A stretch of DNA of 64,000 nucleotides from Prevotella sp. (GTDB lineage Bacteria; Bacteroidota; Bacteroidia; Bacteroidales; Bacteroidaceae), in contig JAEEPF010000002.1 in the NCBI GenBank assembly GCA_016284635.1, forward strand, positions 1 to 64,000, in the 5' to 3' direction. Each line of letters starts with the position of its first letter. Positions within the stretch are counted from its first letter, which is position 1. The notes under the pieces are model-generated. The model was given only the letters and a program-made list of their open reading frames with translations, did no database searches and was not told where the DNA came from. The translations under genes were made by a program, and so were the position numbers. Positions 1-10,440 of this stretch are shown here, piece by piece.

Positions 1-2
1 TG

Positions 3-377
3 TACTGCAACAACGTGATGGAGATTATCCTGGTGGCATACAAGCTGAAAGTGGAAGAGGTGCGTCAGACCAATCCGCTGTTCTATTCAGATCTGGTGAA
101 GTATCCGAAGGTGGCGCGTTATTTAGGACAACAGAACCAGCAGATGCTGACAAATATGACGAAGTTTATCGAGCGCGGCATGGAAGAGGGCTATTTCCGC
201 AAGGAGGTGAAGCCAGAACTTGTGGCACGACTTTTCGATGCATTAGGAAAATATGTGATGGAGCAGCAGCTTTACCTCAACTATACGATAGAGGAGATAT
301 TCATGAATCTGATCTTTGTCTCACTCAGGGGTATCTGTACCAAGAAAGGGGTTGAGGCAATTGACAAATGGATATAG
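3..377 (+). CDS. TetR-family regulator, C-terminal fragment (5' end outside window)
   Basis: Frame open to the window edge; helical C-terminal TetR ligand-domain-like sequence. Confidence 0.55.
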   Translation, partial: YCNNVMEIILVAYKLKVEEVRQTNPLFYSDLVKYPKVARYLGQQNQQMLTNMTKFIERGMEEGYFRKEVKPELVARLFDALGKYVMEQQLYLNYTIEEIFMNLIFVSLRGICTKKGVEAIDKWI

Positions 378-417
378 AAAAGAAGAATCCCAGCCGTTTG
401 GCTGGGATTTCTTTTAC

Positions 418-1917
418 TTACTGATGTTGTTCGCGTAGCAGGTCGTTGACGGTCTTCACAGGGTTAAAGGTGCCGAGGGGCACTTCTACGAAGACAGTAC
501 TCCAATTACTCATAGCACCATTCCATAGACCTGGTAACTCCAAGGCTTTCAGTTCTTTACCGGCTTTCGATTTAGAAGAGATGAAACCAGTGGTCTTATC
601 TACAAACTCAGGCAGGTTGAAGGGCTGACCCTTATAGTCCTTCACAGCGCAGACGAGGTCTACAGGGTTGAAGTGCGTACCCTGGGTGAACATCTTCATA
701 TAGGCTTCATTGTTCGTGTCGATCTGCGAGCTCTCGAGGATCTGCAGCGAGACAGTGCCATCCTGGTTGTAGGTGAGGAATGGACCGCCACCAGGCTCGC
801 CCACATTCTTCACGACACCACAGACGCGCATCGGACGGTTCAGCTTCTCACGCAGATAGGCGGCATCGACCTTCTTACCCTTGGCGTCGGTGCAGAGATT
901 CTGGGCGACAAATTGGGCGATTTCTGCGATTTGTGCCTCGGTGGGATTGCCGTCGAGGACTTTCAGATACTCGAAAGCCTGCTTCTGCAGGGTGACGAGC
1001 ACACCGGCGATGACCTGCTTCCACTCGACGGTCTCGGGCTTCAGACGATCGGGCACCACGTTGTCGATGTTCTTAATGAAGATGACATCGGCATCGATCT
1101 CGTTGAGGTTCTCGATGAGGGCACCGTGACCACCAGGACGGAACAGCAGCGAGCCGTCGTCATTGCGGAACGGGGTGTTGTCGGGATTGGCAGCGACGGT
1201 ATCGGTAGAGGGCTTCTGCTCAGAGAAGGTGATGTCGTACTTGATGCCGTACTTCTTGGCGAAGGAGTCAGCCTTCTCAGTCACCTTGGCCTTGAAGAGC
1301 TCCATATGCTCGTGAGAGACGGTGAAGTGTACGTGGGCCTCGCCGTTGGATGCGGCATAGAGGGCACCCTCTACGAGATGTTCCTCCATCGGCGTGCGGG
1401 AACCCTCAGGATACTTGTGGAACAGCAACAGTCCCTTCGGCAGCTGACCGTAGTTCAGACCCTCGGCCTTCAGCATATTGGCAGCGACAGCCTTGTACTT
1501 GCCCTCGGCGATGAGCGCCTTGATGCCCTTGCCTTCGTTCTTCTGGCAGACGGCGTCGAGTGCGTCGTAGAAGGCGAACTTCTCGATCGAGTCGAAATAC
1601 TTCTTCTCGAAGTCGGTGGTGGGCACATCGTAGTCGGCATCGACGAAGGCGAACATATTCTTGAACATACGGCTGGCAGCACCGGAGGCAGGCACGAACT
1701 TCACGATCTTGTTGCCTGCGGCCTTGTACTGGTTCCAGATGTCCTCATACTTCTTGCGCTCGTCGGCATTGGGGGCGATGATGCCACGTCCGATACCTGC
1801 GGCTGCTTCCAGCTTCAGGAAGGGGAATCCGGTTTTGAACTCGTTCAACTGATTCTCAATCTGCTCAGGGGTGATACCCTTCTGTGCAATCTGTTTTAAG
1901 TCTTTTTCTGATAACAT
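418..1917 (-). CDS. DUF4301 family protein
   Basis: 499 aa ORF; start MLSEKDLKQIAQKGITPEQIENQLNEFKTGFPFLKL is typical of this Bacteroidetes family. Confidence 0.8.
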   Translation of the reverse strand: MLSEKDLKQIAQKGITPEQIENQLNEFKTGFPFLKLEAAAGIGRGIIAPNADERKKYEDIWNQYKAAGNKIVKFVPASGAASRMFKNMFAFVDADYDVPTTDFEKKYFDSIEKFAFYDALDAVCQKNEGKGIKALIAEGKYKAVAANMLKAEGLNYGQLPKGLLLFHKYPEGSRTPMEEHLVEGALYAASNGEAHVHFTVSHEHMELFKAKVTEKADSFAKKYGIKYDITFSEQKPSTDTVAANPDNTPFRNDDGSLLFRPGGHGALIENLNEIDADVIFIKNIDNVVPDRLKPETVEWKQVIAGVLVTLQKQAFEYLKVLDGNPTEAQIAEIAQFVAQNLCTDAKGKKVDAAYLREKLNRPMRVCGVVKNVGEPGGGPFLTYNQDGTVSLQILESSQIDTNNEAYMKMFTQGTHFNPVDLVCAVKDYKGQPFNLPEFVDKTTGFISSKSKAGKELKALELPGLWNGAMSNWSTVFVEVPLGTFNPVKTVNDLLREQHQ

Positions 1918-1965
1918 AATTGTGGTATTTAGTCAAAATATTGGTGCAAAGATAATCATTTTTTT

Positions 1966-2040
1966 CTACGAATTGTACGGATTATACGGAAAAATAGGGT
2001 ATTTTAATAAAAAATCTGTAAAATCCGTGTAATCCGTAGG
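1966..2040. repeat. Imperfect palindrome with CTACGGATT-type arms
   Basis: ctacgaattgtacggattatacgga ... tctgtaaaatccgtgtaatccgtag. Confidence 0.7.
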
Positions 2041-2050
2041 AGATTTTATG

Positions 2051-2058
2051 TATCTTTG
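2051..2058 (+). promoter_or_regulatory. Bacteroidetes -7 element (TAnnTTTG) upstream of RSH gene
   Basis: TATCTTTG 19 nt upstream of the ATG. Confidence 0.55.
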
Positions 2059-2076
2059 CCACAAAATTAGCACTTT

Positions 2077-4179
2077 ATGGCAGATTTGTTCTCATTTACC
2101 TACGACGAAAAGAAGAAAATGGCTGCTCAGACGGCTGCCATCCTGACTGAGGAAATCGGTCTGGGTGACGACGCTGTGGAGGCCTGTCTGCTTGTGCCCG
2201 ATGTGGACGAGGGAAAGATCTCCCACGACGAGGTGAAGGCGCGCTATGGAGAATCCGTGGCACGCATCATCGACGGTCTGGGGCGCATCCGTCAGCTTTA
2301 TGAGAAGAATCCCGTCGTAGAGAGTGAGAATTTCCGTAATCTGCTGCTCTCCTTTGCCGAGGATATGCGGGTGGTGCTCATTATGATTGCCGACCGCGTG
2401 AACCTGATGCGACAGATGAAGGCCTTCCTGGAAGAGTCTGACGACGAGAACCGCAAGGAGCGTGAGGCATTCGTCAACGAAGTGTCGCAGGAGGCTGCCT
2501 ATCTCTATGCCCCCTTGGCACACAAGCTCGGACTCTATAAACTGAAAAGCGAACTGGAAGACCTTTCGCTGAAGTTCATGGAGCATGACGCCTACTACCT
2601 GATCCGTGAGAAGCTGAACCAGACGAAGGCCTCGCGTGATGCCTATATCGAGGCGTTCATCCGTCCTGTGGAGGAGAAGGTGAAGGCGGCAGGCATCAAG
2701 TGCCATATCAAGGGCCGCACGAAGTCGATACATTCCATTTGGGAGAAGATGAAGAAGCAGAAGTGCGGTTTCGAGGGTATTTACGACCTTTTTGCTATTA
2801 GGATTATTATTGACTGCCCTGAGGATAAGGAGAAGATGCAGTGCTGGCAGGCGTATTCGATCGTGACGGATATGTACCAGCCCAATCCCAAGCGTCTGCG
2901 CGACTGGCTCTCCGTGCCCAAGTCGAATGGATATGAGAGTCTGCATATCACCGTCCTCGGACCTGAACAGAAATGGGTGGAGGTGCAGATCCGTACGGAG
3001 CGTATGGATGAGATTGCAGAGAAGGGTGTGGCAGCCCACTGGCGCTATAAAGGTGTGAAGGGAGAAGCAGGACTCGACGACTGGCTCGCTGGTGTTCGTT
3101 CGATGCTGGAGCATGCCGACGGTCTGGAGGCGATGGATCAGTTCAAGATGGATCTCTATGAAGACGAGGTGTTCGTGTTTACTCCCAAGGGCGATCTCTA
3201 TAAGTTCCCAGTGGGTGCGACGGTCCTCGACTTTGCCTACCATGTCCACTCCAAGATTGGCAATCAATGTACGGGTGGCCGCATCAACGGCCGTGTGGTC
3301 TCCATCCGTTATCTGCTGAAGAGCGGCGACCAGGTGGAGATCCTCACATCGTCGACACAAAAACCCCGTCAGGAGTGGCTCTCGATCGTGAAGACCTCGC
3401 GTGCGAAGTCTAAGATCCGTCTGGCGCTGAAGGAGACGCAGGTGAAAGACGGCCTCTTTGCCAAGGAGATGCTGGAGCGTAAGTTCAGGAACCGTAAGGT
3501 AGAACAGAACGAGGCGACGATGTTCCACGTCATCAGGAAGATGGGCTTCAAGGAGGTAAGTGACTTCTACAAGCAGATTGCCGACGGACTGATCGATGCC
3601 AATGCCGTCGTAGATAAATATATAGAGGTACGTGAGGGCGAGAAGACCGTCACGGGTGATAATGTGGCACGTTCTGCCTCGGAGTTCGAGCTCGACGAGT
3701 CGAAGATTGCCGGTCTCAACACGACGATCTCTGATGTTGTGCTGGTCATCGACCGTAGCCTCAAAGGCCTCGACTATCAGCTGGCACGCTGTTGCTCGCC
3801 CATCTATGGCGATCCGATCTTCGGTTTCGTCACCATCAGCGGCGGCATCAAGATACATCGCATCGACTGTCCCAATGCCCCTGAACTCAGACGCCGTTAC
3901 GGCTATCGTGTGGTAAAGGCCCGTTGGAGTGGCAAGGGCTCGTCGCAGTACTCCATTACCCTGCGTGTGGTGGGCAATGATGATATCGGCATCGTGAACA
4001 ATCTGACGAGCATCATCTCGAAAGACGAGAAGCTCGTGCTGAGATCTATTAACATTGACTCTCACGACGGCCTGTTCAGTGGCAATCTCGTCGTGATGCT
4101 TGAAGACACCTCCCGTTTGGATGCACTGCTGAAGAAGCTGCGCACGGTGAAGGGTGTCAAACAAGTGGAGCGCATATAA
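2077..4179 (+). CDS. RelA/SpoT family (p)ppGpp synthetase
   Basis: 700 aa; synthetase motifs (GRTKSIHSIWEKM, VPKSNGYESLHI, EVQIRTERMDEIAEKGVAAHW), TGS and ACT regions. Confidence 0.93.
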   Translation: MADLFSFTYDEKKKMAAQTAAILTEEIGLGDDAVEACLLVPDVDEGKISHDEVKARYGESVARIIDGLGRIRQLYEKNPVVESENFRNLLLSFAEDMRVVLIMIADRVNLMRQMKAFLEESDDENRKEREAFVNEVSQEAAYLYAPLAHKLGLYKLKSELEDLSLKFMEHDAYYLIREKLNQTKASRDAYIEAFIRPVEEKVKAAGIKCHIKGRTKSIHSIWEKMKKQKCGFEGIYDLFAIRIIIDCPEDKEKMQCWQAYSIVTDMYQPNPKRLRDWLSVPKSNGYESLHITVLGPEQKWVEVQIRTERMDEIAEKGVAAHWRYKGVKGEAGLDDWLAGVRSMLEHADGLEAMDQFKMDLYEDEVFVFTPKGDLYKFPVGATVLDFAYHVHSKIGNQCTGGRINGRVVSIRYLLKSGDQVEILTSSTQKPRQEWLSIVKTSRAKSKIRLALKETQVKDGLFAKEMLERKFRNRKVEQNEATMFHVIRKMGFKEVSDFYKQIADGLIDANAVVDKYIEVREGEKTVTGDNVARSASEFELDESKIAGLNTTISDVVLVIDRSLKGLDYQLARCCSPIYGDPIFGFVTISGGIKIHRIDCPNAPELRRRYGYRVVKARWSGKGSSQYSITLRVVGNDDIGIVNNLTSIISKDEKLVLRSINIDSHDGLFSGNLVVMLEDTSRLDALLKKLRTVKGVKQVERI

Positions 4180-4202
4180 CTGAAAACCAAAACATAAATG
4201 AT

Positions 4203-4499
4203 ATGAGACGACCGACGATCATGACTCTGGCCCTGACCCTGACGTTGTTTGCGGGTTGCAATCAGACGGCAGAAGACCGTTATCAGCGCTATCTGGAAGA
4301 GATCGCCGACTCGTCATCGATGATAGAGTTCATCATACCAGAGGAAGACCCCGTGGCATCTCCGACGGATGACGGCGAAGATCCTTTTGCCGACGATGGC
4401 AAGGGCATCTACACCATTCCTGATATTCCTCAACAGCGTAAGGTGGACATGAGTGCCAATAACTACGAGCTGGAAAGACTCATGATGGGCAAAGAATAA
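4203..4499 (+). CDS. Small lipoprotein of unknown function
   Basis: 98 aa with lipobox-like LTLFAGC signal; directly downstream of the RSH gene. Confidence 0.6.
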   Translation: MRRPTIMTLALTLTLFAGCNQTAEDRYQRYLEEIADSSSMIEFIIPEEDPVASPTDDGEDPFADDGKGIYTIPDIPQQRKVDMSANNYELERLMMGKE

Positions 4500-4501
4500 A
4501 A

Positions 4502-5485
4502 TCATTCCCGATACAGCCAGGTGAGGAAGCGGTTGACCCAACGGATGCCGAAACGGAACCAACGGAAAGTGCTCTGTTCCTTACCACCGAAGCGCAGGAT
4601 GAACTCGCGGAATGGATTCTTCTGGAAAGGCAGTCCAACGTCCATGAAACACATGTGGTCACACCCCCTTTGATAACAGTCCTGCATCGCGTCCCAGATG
4701 GTCATCACGTCAGGATGCACGTGGATGTATGATTTCCGCCTGAATGCAGAATACCACAGATATGCATTCCCCTCACTATACACGACGGCCGAACAGCCGA
4801 TTACACGCTGGCGGTATTTCGTCACAAACAGCCGTCCGTCGTCGCTGCTCATGATGTTCCTGAAGAACTGGTCATCGGGGATATAGCGCCTAGGCTTCCA
4901 GAAGTAGTGCTTCCTGAGCAGCTTTGAGAAGGCCTTGAAGTCTTCCTCCGTCTGCACCTCGTTGGTGGTCACACCTTTCTGGCGGGCATTGTCGATGCGC
5001 TTCTGCAGCTTCTCGCCGATGCGTTCCTCTGGTGCGTGGCGATGCAGCGAATTGTGGATGCTCATCCAATGTACAGGGAAGAAATGCTGCTGTTTCAGTT
5101 GCTTATAGCCCGTCATCTTCTGACTCAGGTTACTCACCTCCAGATAGGACGTGCGGTTGCTCAGTGCCTTCGTCAGCGCCTCGAGCATCAGGCCGAAGAG
5201 CTGGTCGCGCTCCTGACTCCTGGATCCTGACTCATTATAATACACCCCTTCGCCCAGCACCCGGCAGTGGACGAGCAAGGGGAAGAGGAACGTGCGGAAG
5301 CGCACGATGCCCAGCATGTGGCTCACCACCTCGCCCTCAGCATTCGTCACCACCACCATATACGGTTTCTGACGAGGTGTCTCCCTCGTCATCTGGAAAA
5401 GCCGCGTGCTGTGGAAGAAGTTCGCATCATCCAAAGGCGGCAGGTCTTCAACCTTCCGGTATATGGTAGTCTTTAGTCCGTTCAT
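4502..5485 (-). CDS. FemAB/GNAT-fold acyltransferase-like protein
   Basis: 327 aa; C-terminal GNAT-like region FVTKYRQRVIGCSAVVYSEGNAYLWYSAF. Confidence 0.55.
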   Translation of the reverse strand: MNGLKTTIYRKVEDLPPLDDANFFHSTRLFQMTRETPRQKPYMVVVTNAEGEVVSHMLGIVRFRTFLFPLLVHCRVLGEGVYYNESGSRSQERDQLFGLMLEALTKALSNRTSYLEVSNLSQKMTGYKQLKQQHFFPVHWMSIHNSLHRHAPEERIGEKLQKRIDNARQKGVTTNEVQTEEDFKAFSKLLRKHYFWKPRRYIPDDQFFRNIMSSDDGRLFVTKYRQRVIGCSAVVYSEGNAYLWYSAFRRKSYIHVHPDVMTIWDAMQDCYQRGCDHMCFMDVGLPFQKNPFREFILRFGGKEQSTFRWFRFGIRWVNRFLTWLYRE

Positions 5486-5644
5486 ACTGCAAAGTTACAA
5501 CAAAAAGTGAAAAGTGAAGAGTGAAAAGTGAAAAAATTGCTACAGCTATATATTTTTTCTTAATTCTTAACTCTATATTCTTAACTTTTCACTAACTTTG
5601 CAGCGAATTTAATTAGTTTACAGTTTATAGTTTACAGTTTACAG

Positions 5645-6172
5645 ATGACAGCATTTAAAGACCTGGCGCAGCAGCGCCGCAGCCATAGGAAGTTTACTGA
5701 CGAGGAGATCGACGCGGAAGACCTGAAGCTCATCCTGCGTGCCGCCCTCATGTCGCCCACCTCCAAGAGCCAGCGCGCCTGGCAGTTCGTCGTCGTCGAC
5801 GATAAGCTCGACATTGAGAAACTTGCTGATGCGAAGAACATGGGCTCGCAGTTCCTCAAGGGTGCACCTGTAGCCATCGTCGTTCTGGGCGATCCCCTGC
5901 AGAACGACTGTTGGGTGGAAGACGGTTCCATTGCCGCCATCTCCATGCAGTATCAGGCTGAAGACCTCGGGCTGGGCTCATGCTGGATTCAGATGCGTGG
6001 TCGTGGTCTCGACGACGGCACCTCTGCCGATACCGTCATCCGTGGCATCCTTGACATTCCCGAGAATCTCTCCTGTCTCTGCATCCTCGCTGTCGGTCAT
6101 TGGGCTGACGAGCGCAAGCCGCAGAGTGAGGACAAACTCAAGTGGGAGAACGTACACCTGAATAAGTTTTAG
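5645..6172 (+). CDS. Nitroreductase family protein
   Basis: 175 aa; RRSHRKFTDEEI start and WIQMRGRG / AVGHWADE pattern. Confidence 0.88.
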   Translation: MTAFKDLAQQRRSHRKFTDEEIDAEDLKLILRAALMSPTSKSQRAWQFVVVDDKLDIEKLADAKNMGSQFLKGAPVAIVVLGDPLQNDCWVEDGSIAAISMQYQAEDLGLGSCWIQMRGRGLDDGTSADTVIRGILDIPENLSCLCILAVGHWADERKPQSEDKLKWENVHLNKF

Positions 6173-6202
6173 CCACAGATTGCACAGAGATTCACTGAAG
6201 AA

Positions 6203-6721
6203 ATGATCAATTACGACTTAAATAAGATCAAGGCGATCATCTTCGATATAGACGGTGTTCTGAGTGCGGAGGCCATCACGATGGGTAATGACGGTGTGCC
6301 ACTGCGGACGGTGAATATCAAGGACGGGTATGCCATTCAACTGGCCATGAAACTCGGACTGAGGATTGCTATCATGACGGGTGCCAGAGTGGAAAGCGTG
6401 CGCCACCGTTATGAGGGGCTTGGCGTGGAGGATGTCTATATCGCCTGTGCAGTAAAGATTCAGACCTATGACCAGTTCCTTGCCAAGTACGGCCTCACGG
6501 ACGATGAGGTGATGTATATGGGCGATGACATCCCTGATCTGGAGATCATGCGACGGGTGGGGTGTCCTGTCTGTCCTAAGGATGCCTGTCCGGAGATCAA
6601 AGACGTCTCTATCTATGTCAGTGACCGCAAGGGAGGCTACGGCTGTGGACGTGACGTCATCGAACAGACGCTCCGTGCCCAGGGCAAGTGGGTGATGAAT
6701 GCCAAAGCCTTCGGGTGGTAA
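6203..6721 (+). CDS. kdsC: 3-deoxy-D-manno-octulosonate 8-phosphate phosphatase (HAD)
   Basis: 172 aa; [35 protein letters not shown]. Confidence 0.9.
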   Translation: MINYDLNKIKAIIFDIDGVLSAEAITMGNDGVPLRTVNIKDGYAIQLAMKLGLRIAIMTGARVESVRHRYEGLGVEDVYIACAVKIQTYDQFLAKYGLTDDEVMYMGDDIPDLEIMRRVGCPVCPKDACPEIKDVSIYVSDRKGGYGCGRDVIEQTLRAQGKWVMNAKAFGW

Positions 6722-6769
6722 GACAGAGTAATATATAATATAAAGACATAGTAACATATTGACAATATA

Positions 6770-7339
6770 TTGAGATATAATATTATTCTGGCGAGTAATT
6801 CGCCTCGTCGTAAAGAGTTGTTGGCGGGGTTAGGACTACCTTTTGAGGTGAGGGTATTGCAGGATATCGACGAGAGTTATCCTGACGACCTGCCTGTGTC
6901 GGAGGTGGCCTTGTATATCGCTGGCAAGAAGGCCGATGCCTATCGTACAACGCTTGCTGACGACGAATTGGTCATCACGGCCGATACCGTCGTTATCGTG
7001 GATGATGAGATCTTAGGCAAACCCGCCGATGAGGCAGATGCAGAACGGATGTTACGACTCATCAGCGGACGCACCCATCATGTCACCACTGGCGTCTGTA
7101 TCCTCACTCGTGAGACAGAACGGCGTTTTGCCGTCACTACCGACGTCACCTTCAAGCAGCTCTCTGACGAAGAGATTCACTATTACATCACGAAATACAA
7201 GCCCTTCGACAAGGCTGGCGCCTATGGTATCCAGGAATGGATTGGCTATATCGGCGTCACAGGTCTCAACGGCAGCTATTACAATGTCATGGGCCTACCC
7301 GTACAACGCATCTACGAAACACTCCAACAGATCGACTAG
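6770..7339 (+). CDS. maf: Maf family nucleotide pyrophosphatase
   Basis: 189 aa; ILASNSPRRKELL; probable TTG start. Confidence 0.92.
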   Translation: MRYNIILASNSPRRKELLAGLGLPFEVRVLQDIDESYPDDLPVSEVALYIAGKKADAYRTTLADDELVITADTVVIVDDEILGKPADEADAERMLRLISGRTHHVTTGVCILTRETERRFAVTTDVTFKQLSDEEIHYYITKYKPFDKAGAYGIQEWIGYIGVTGLNGSYYNVMGLPVQRIYETLQQID

Positions 7340-7366
7340 ACACATTATTATATTATAAAAGACACA

Positions 7367-8587
7367 ATGACACACAAGGTAACACATCACACTCGACTTA
7401 CAGCTCTGCTGATATTTTTCACATTTTCACCTTTTCAGCTTTTCACTTCCTCAGCCTTTGCCCAAAAGCGTCAGATGGCTGAAGCAGAGAACTACCTGCG
7501 CAGTGGCAAGAACTACGACAAGGCAGAGCAATTGATGACGAATCTTCTGAAAGACTCCGCCAACCAGCAGAATCCACGTATCTACGACCTCTGGTTACAG
7601 GCCGTAGAGAAGCAATACCAGGCCATCAACGAGAAGATGTACAAACATCAGGCCGTCGACACCCTGAAGCTCTTCACCCTCAACCGTCGTATCTTCTCCA
7701 TTGCAGAAACCCTTGACTCCATCGATGCGAGGCCGGACAAGAAGGGTAGGGTAAGCCCCGACTATCGGAAGGACAACTCCTTGCGCCTGCTCGGCTATCG
7801 TCCGAACCTCTTCTTCGGAGGTGCCCATCATCTGCGCAAGGGCGACTTCCCGACGGCCTACGATTTCTTCGAGACCTATATCGACTGCGCCCGTCAGCCG
7901 CTATTCACGGATCATGACCTGATGAACACCGACGCCCGTATGGATGAGGCCGCCTATTGGGCCACCTACTGCGGCTATCGCATGAACGATCCCGTGCTCA
8001 CCCTCCGTCATCACGAACTCGCACGTCGCGATACCAGTAAACTTGATTATACCCTCCAATACGTCGCTGAGGCATGGAAGCAGTTGGGCGACAAGCAGCG
8101 CTATGCGGAAATACTGTGGGAGGGCTTCGCCTTCTTTCCTCAGAGCACATATTTCTTCCCCCGTCTGATGGATGCCTATACCGCCAAGGGCAACTATGAA
8201 CAGGCACTCTCCGTCGCAGACGAGGCACTCAAGGCCGACTCCCTCAACGAACTCTATCTTTTCGCCAAGTCCACCATGCTTCTCAATCTCGGACGCAATG
8301 CCGAGTGCCTGGACATCAGCAACCGCCTCATCGCCATCAACGACCAGATGGCTGATGCCTACTACAATGCCGGCACAGCCTGCCTGAACATTATCCTCAA
8401 GATGGACTCCCGTCGCCATAAGAAACAGATCCGCAAGATGTACCAGAAGGCGCAGCCGTATATGGAGACTTACCGTCAGCTCGCCCCTGAGGCGAAGGAC
8501 AAATGGGGTCCTGCACTTTATCGCATCTATTTCAATCTGAACCTCGGAAAACAGTTCGATGAGATAGACAAAATCTTAAAGAAATAA
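7367..8587 (+). CDS. Secreted TPR-type protein
   Basis: Signal peptide plus helical repeat segments; 406 aa. Confidence 0.6.
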   Translation: MTHKVTHHTRLTALLIFFTFSPFQLFTSSAFAQKRQMAEAENYLRSGKNYDKAEQLMTNLLKDSANQQNPRIYDLWLQAVEKQYQAINEKMYKHQAVDTLKLFTLNRRIFSIAETLDSIDARPDKKGRVSPDYRKDNSLRLLGYRPNLFFGGAHHLRKGDFPTAYDFFETYIDCARQPLFTDHDLMNTDARMDEAAYWATYCGYRMNDPVLTLRHHELARRDTSKLDYTLQYVAEAWKQLGDKQRYAEILWEGFAFFPQSTYFFPRLMDAYTAKGNYEQALSVADEALKADSLNELYLFAKSTMLLNLGRNAECLDISNRLIAINDQMADAYYNAGTACLNIILKMDSRRHKKQIRKMYQKAQPYMETYRQLAPEAKDKWGPALYRIYFNLNLGKQFDEIDKILKK

Positions 8588-8628
8588 AAAAGTTTGCATG
8601 TTTTGATACGAGTTTGCCTTTTTATGCG

Positions 8629-8636
8629 TATCTTTG
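8629..8636 (+). promoter_or_regulatory. Bacteroidetes -7 element (TATCTTTG) upstream of phosphohexomutase
   Basis: TAnnTTTG with several TTTG elements upstream. Confidence 0.5.
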
Positions 8637-8678
8637 TGGTTTAGAAATTGTTATTAGCATCTAAAACATAAAGTATTT

Positions 8679-10433
8679 TTGATTATGGCAGACAATGCAC
8701 AGTTGATCGCTCAGTGCGAGGCACGGGCAAAAGAATGGCTCTCTCCCGCCTTTGATGAGGAGACACGTAAGGAAGTTCAGGCAATGCTCGACGCAGAGGA
8801 CAAGACAGCCCTCATCGATGCATTCTATCAGAACCTCGAGTTTGGAACGGGTGGACTCCGTGGCATCATGGGTGCCGGAACCAACCGCATGAACAAGTAC
8901 ATCGTAGGCATGGCCACACAGGGCTTTGCCAACTACATCCTCAAAGCCTTCCCAGGCCGCAAGGATCTCGCCGTCGTCGTAGGTCACGACTGCCGCAACA
9001 ACGGACGTATGTTCGCTGAGTCCGTGGCAGCCATCTTCTCCGCCAACGGCATCAAGGCTTATCTCTTCGAGAGCCTCCGTCCCACGCCAGAGATCTCCTT
9101 CGCCATCCGTCAGCTGGGAGCACAGGCAGGTGTCAACGTGACCGCCTCTCACAACCCCCGCGAGTACAATGGCTACAAAGCTTACTGGGAAGACGGTGCT
9201 CAGGTGCTGGCTCCGCACGATGTAGGCATCATCGAGGAAGTGAACAAGGTGACCATCGACCAGGTGAAGTTCGAGCCGAACTACGACCTCATCGAGATCA
9301 TCGGTGGTGAGATGGACTGGGACTACCTGCAGGCCGTCAAGGAGGCAATGGTCGATCAGGATGTCATCCTGCGTCAGAAAGACCTCAACATCGTCTACTC
9401 TCCGATGCACGGCACGGGCCGCGTCATCATCCCTGAGGCCTTGCGTTCTTGGGGGTTCCAGAACATCCACGTCGTACGCGAACAGATGGAGATCGACGGA
9501 AACTTCCCCACCGTCGTGTCGCCCAATCCTGAGAACGCTGAGGCAATGACCCTCGGCATGAAGCTGGGTACAAAACTCAATGCCGACCTCGTCATCGCAT
9601 CTGACCCCGATGCCGACCGTCTCGCCATCGTCTGCCGCAACTCGAAGGGCGAGTGGGAGATCCTCAACGGCAACCAGACCTGCATGATGTTCTGCTGGTA
9701 CATCATCGCCAACAAGAAGAAACTCGGCCAGTTGAAGGGCAACGAGTTCCTCGTGAAGACCATCGTCACCACCGAGGAAATTGCTGAGATTGCCAAGAAG
9801 AACGGTGTTGAGCTGCGCGACTGCTACACGGGCTTCAAGTGGATTGCCAACGAGATCCGCATTTCCGAGGGCAAGCAGAAGTACATCGGTGGTGGTGAGG
9901 AGTCGTTCGGATTCCTGCCGTTCGACAAGGTTCGCGATAAGGACTCCCCCGCATCTATCTGTCTCATCTGCGAGATTGCAGCCTGGGCCAAGGACAACGG
10001 CATGACGCTCTACGACCTGCTCATGAACATCTACGCCGAGTACGGCTTCTCGAAGGAGAGCACCATCAACGTGGTGAAGCCTGGCAAGAGCGGTGCCGAC
10101 GAGATCAAGCAGATGATGGTCGACTTCCGCGCCAATCCTCCGAAGGAACTGGGTGGCGAGCCCATCGTGCTCTGGAAGGACTATCAGACGCTGGAGGGCA
10201 AGAAGGCCGACGGCAGCGTGGAGAAGCTCAACATGCCCACCACGGCCAACGTGCTCCAGTGGTTCTGCGCCGACGGCACGAAGATTTCCGTACGTCCTTC
10301 GGGCACAGAGCCGAAGATCAAGTTCTACTGCGAGATCAAGGATGCCGGCTTCAAGGGTGCTGCCGACTACGACAAGTGTACCAAGGCTGCCGAGGAGCGC
10401 ATCGAGGCCATTAAGAAGAGCCTCAGTCTCTAA
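8679..10433 (+). CDS. Phosphoglucomutase/phosphomannomutase family
   Basis: 584 aa; GTGGLRGIMGAGTNRMN, TASHNPREYNGYK, DPDADR, RPSGTEPK. Confidence 0.95.
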   Translation: MIMADNAQLIAQCEARAKEWLSPAFDEETRKEVQAMLDAEDKTALIDAFYQNLEFGTGGLRGIMGAGTNRMNKYIVGMATQGFANYILKAFPGRKDLAVVVGHDCRNNGRMFAESVAAIFSANGIKAYLFESLRPTPEISFAIRQLGAQAGVNVTASHNPREYNGYKAYWEDGAQVLAPHDVGIIEEVNKVTIDQVKFEPNYDLIEIIGGEMDWDYLQAVKEAMVDQDVILRQKDLNIVYSPMHGTGRVIIPEALRSWGFQNIHVVREQMEIDGNFPTVVSPNPENAEAMTLGMKLGTKLNADLVIASDPDADRLAIVCRNSKGEWEILNGNQTCMMFCWYIIANKKKLGQLKGNEFLVKTIVTTEEIAEIAKKNGVELRDCYTGFKWIANEIRISEGKQKYIGGGEESFGFLPFDKVRDKDSPASICLICEIAAWAKDNGMTLYDLLMNIYAEYGFSKESTINVVKPGKSGADEIKQMMVDFRANPPKELGGEPIVLWKDYQTLEGKKADGSVEKLNMPTTANVLQWFCADGTKISVRPSGTEPKIKFYCEIKDAGFKGAADYDKCTKAAEERIEAIKKSLSL

Positions 10434-10440
10434 GATAGTT

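Noticed and set aside
2092-4164. 690-aa minus-strand ORF opposite the RSH gene, and similar long antisense ORFs (673-1899 +, 8661-9470 -, 11428-12534 -, 20132-20875 +)
   Set aside because: Shadow ORFs from GC/codon bias; the opposite strand encodes recognised families and the antisense proteins lack coherent domains.
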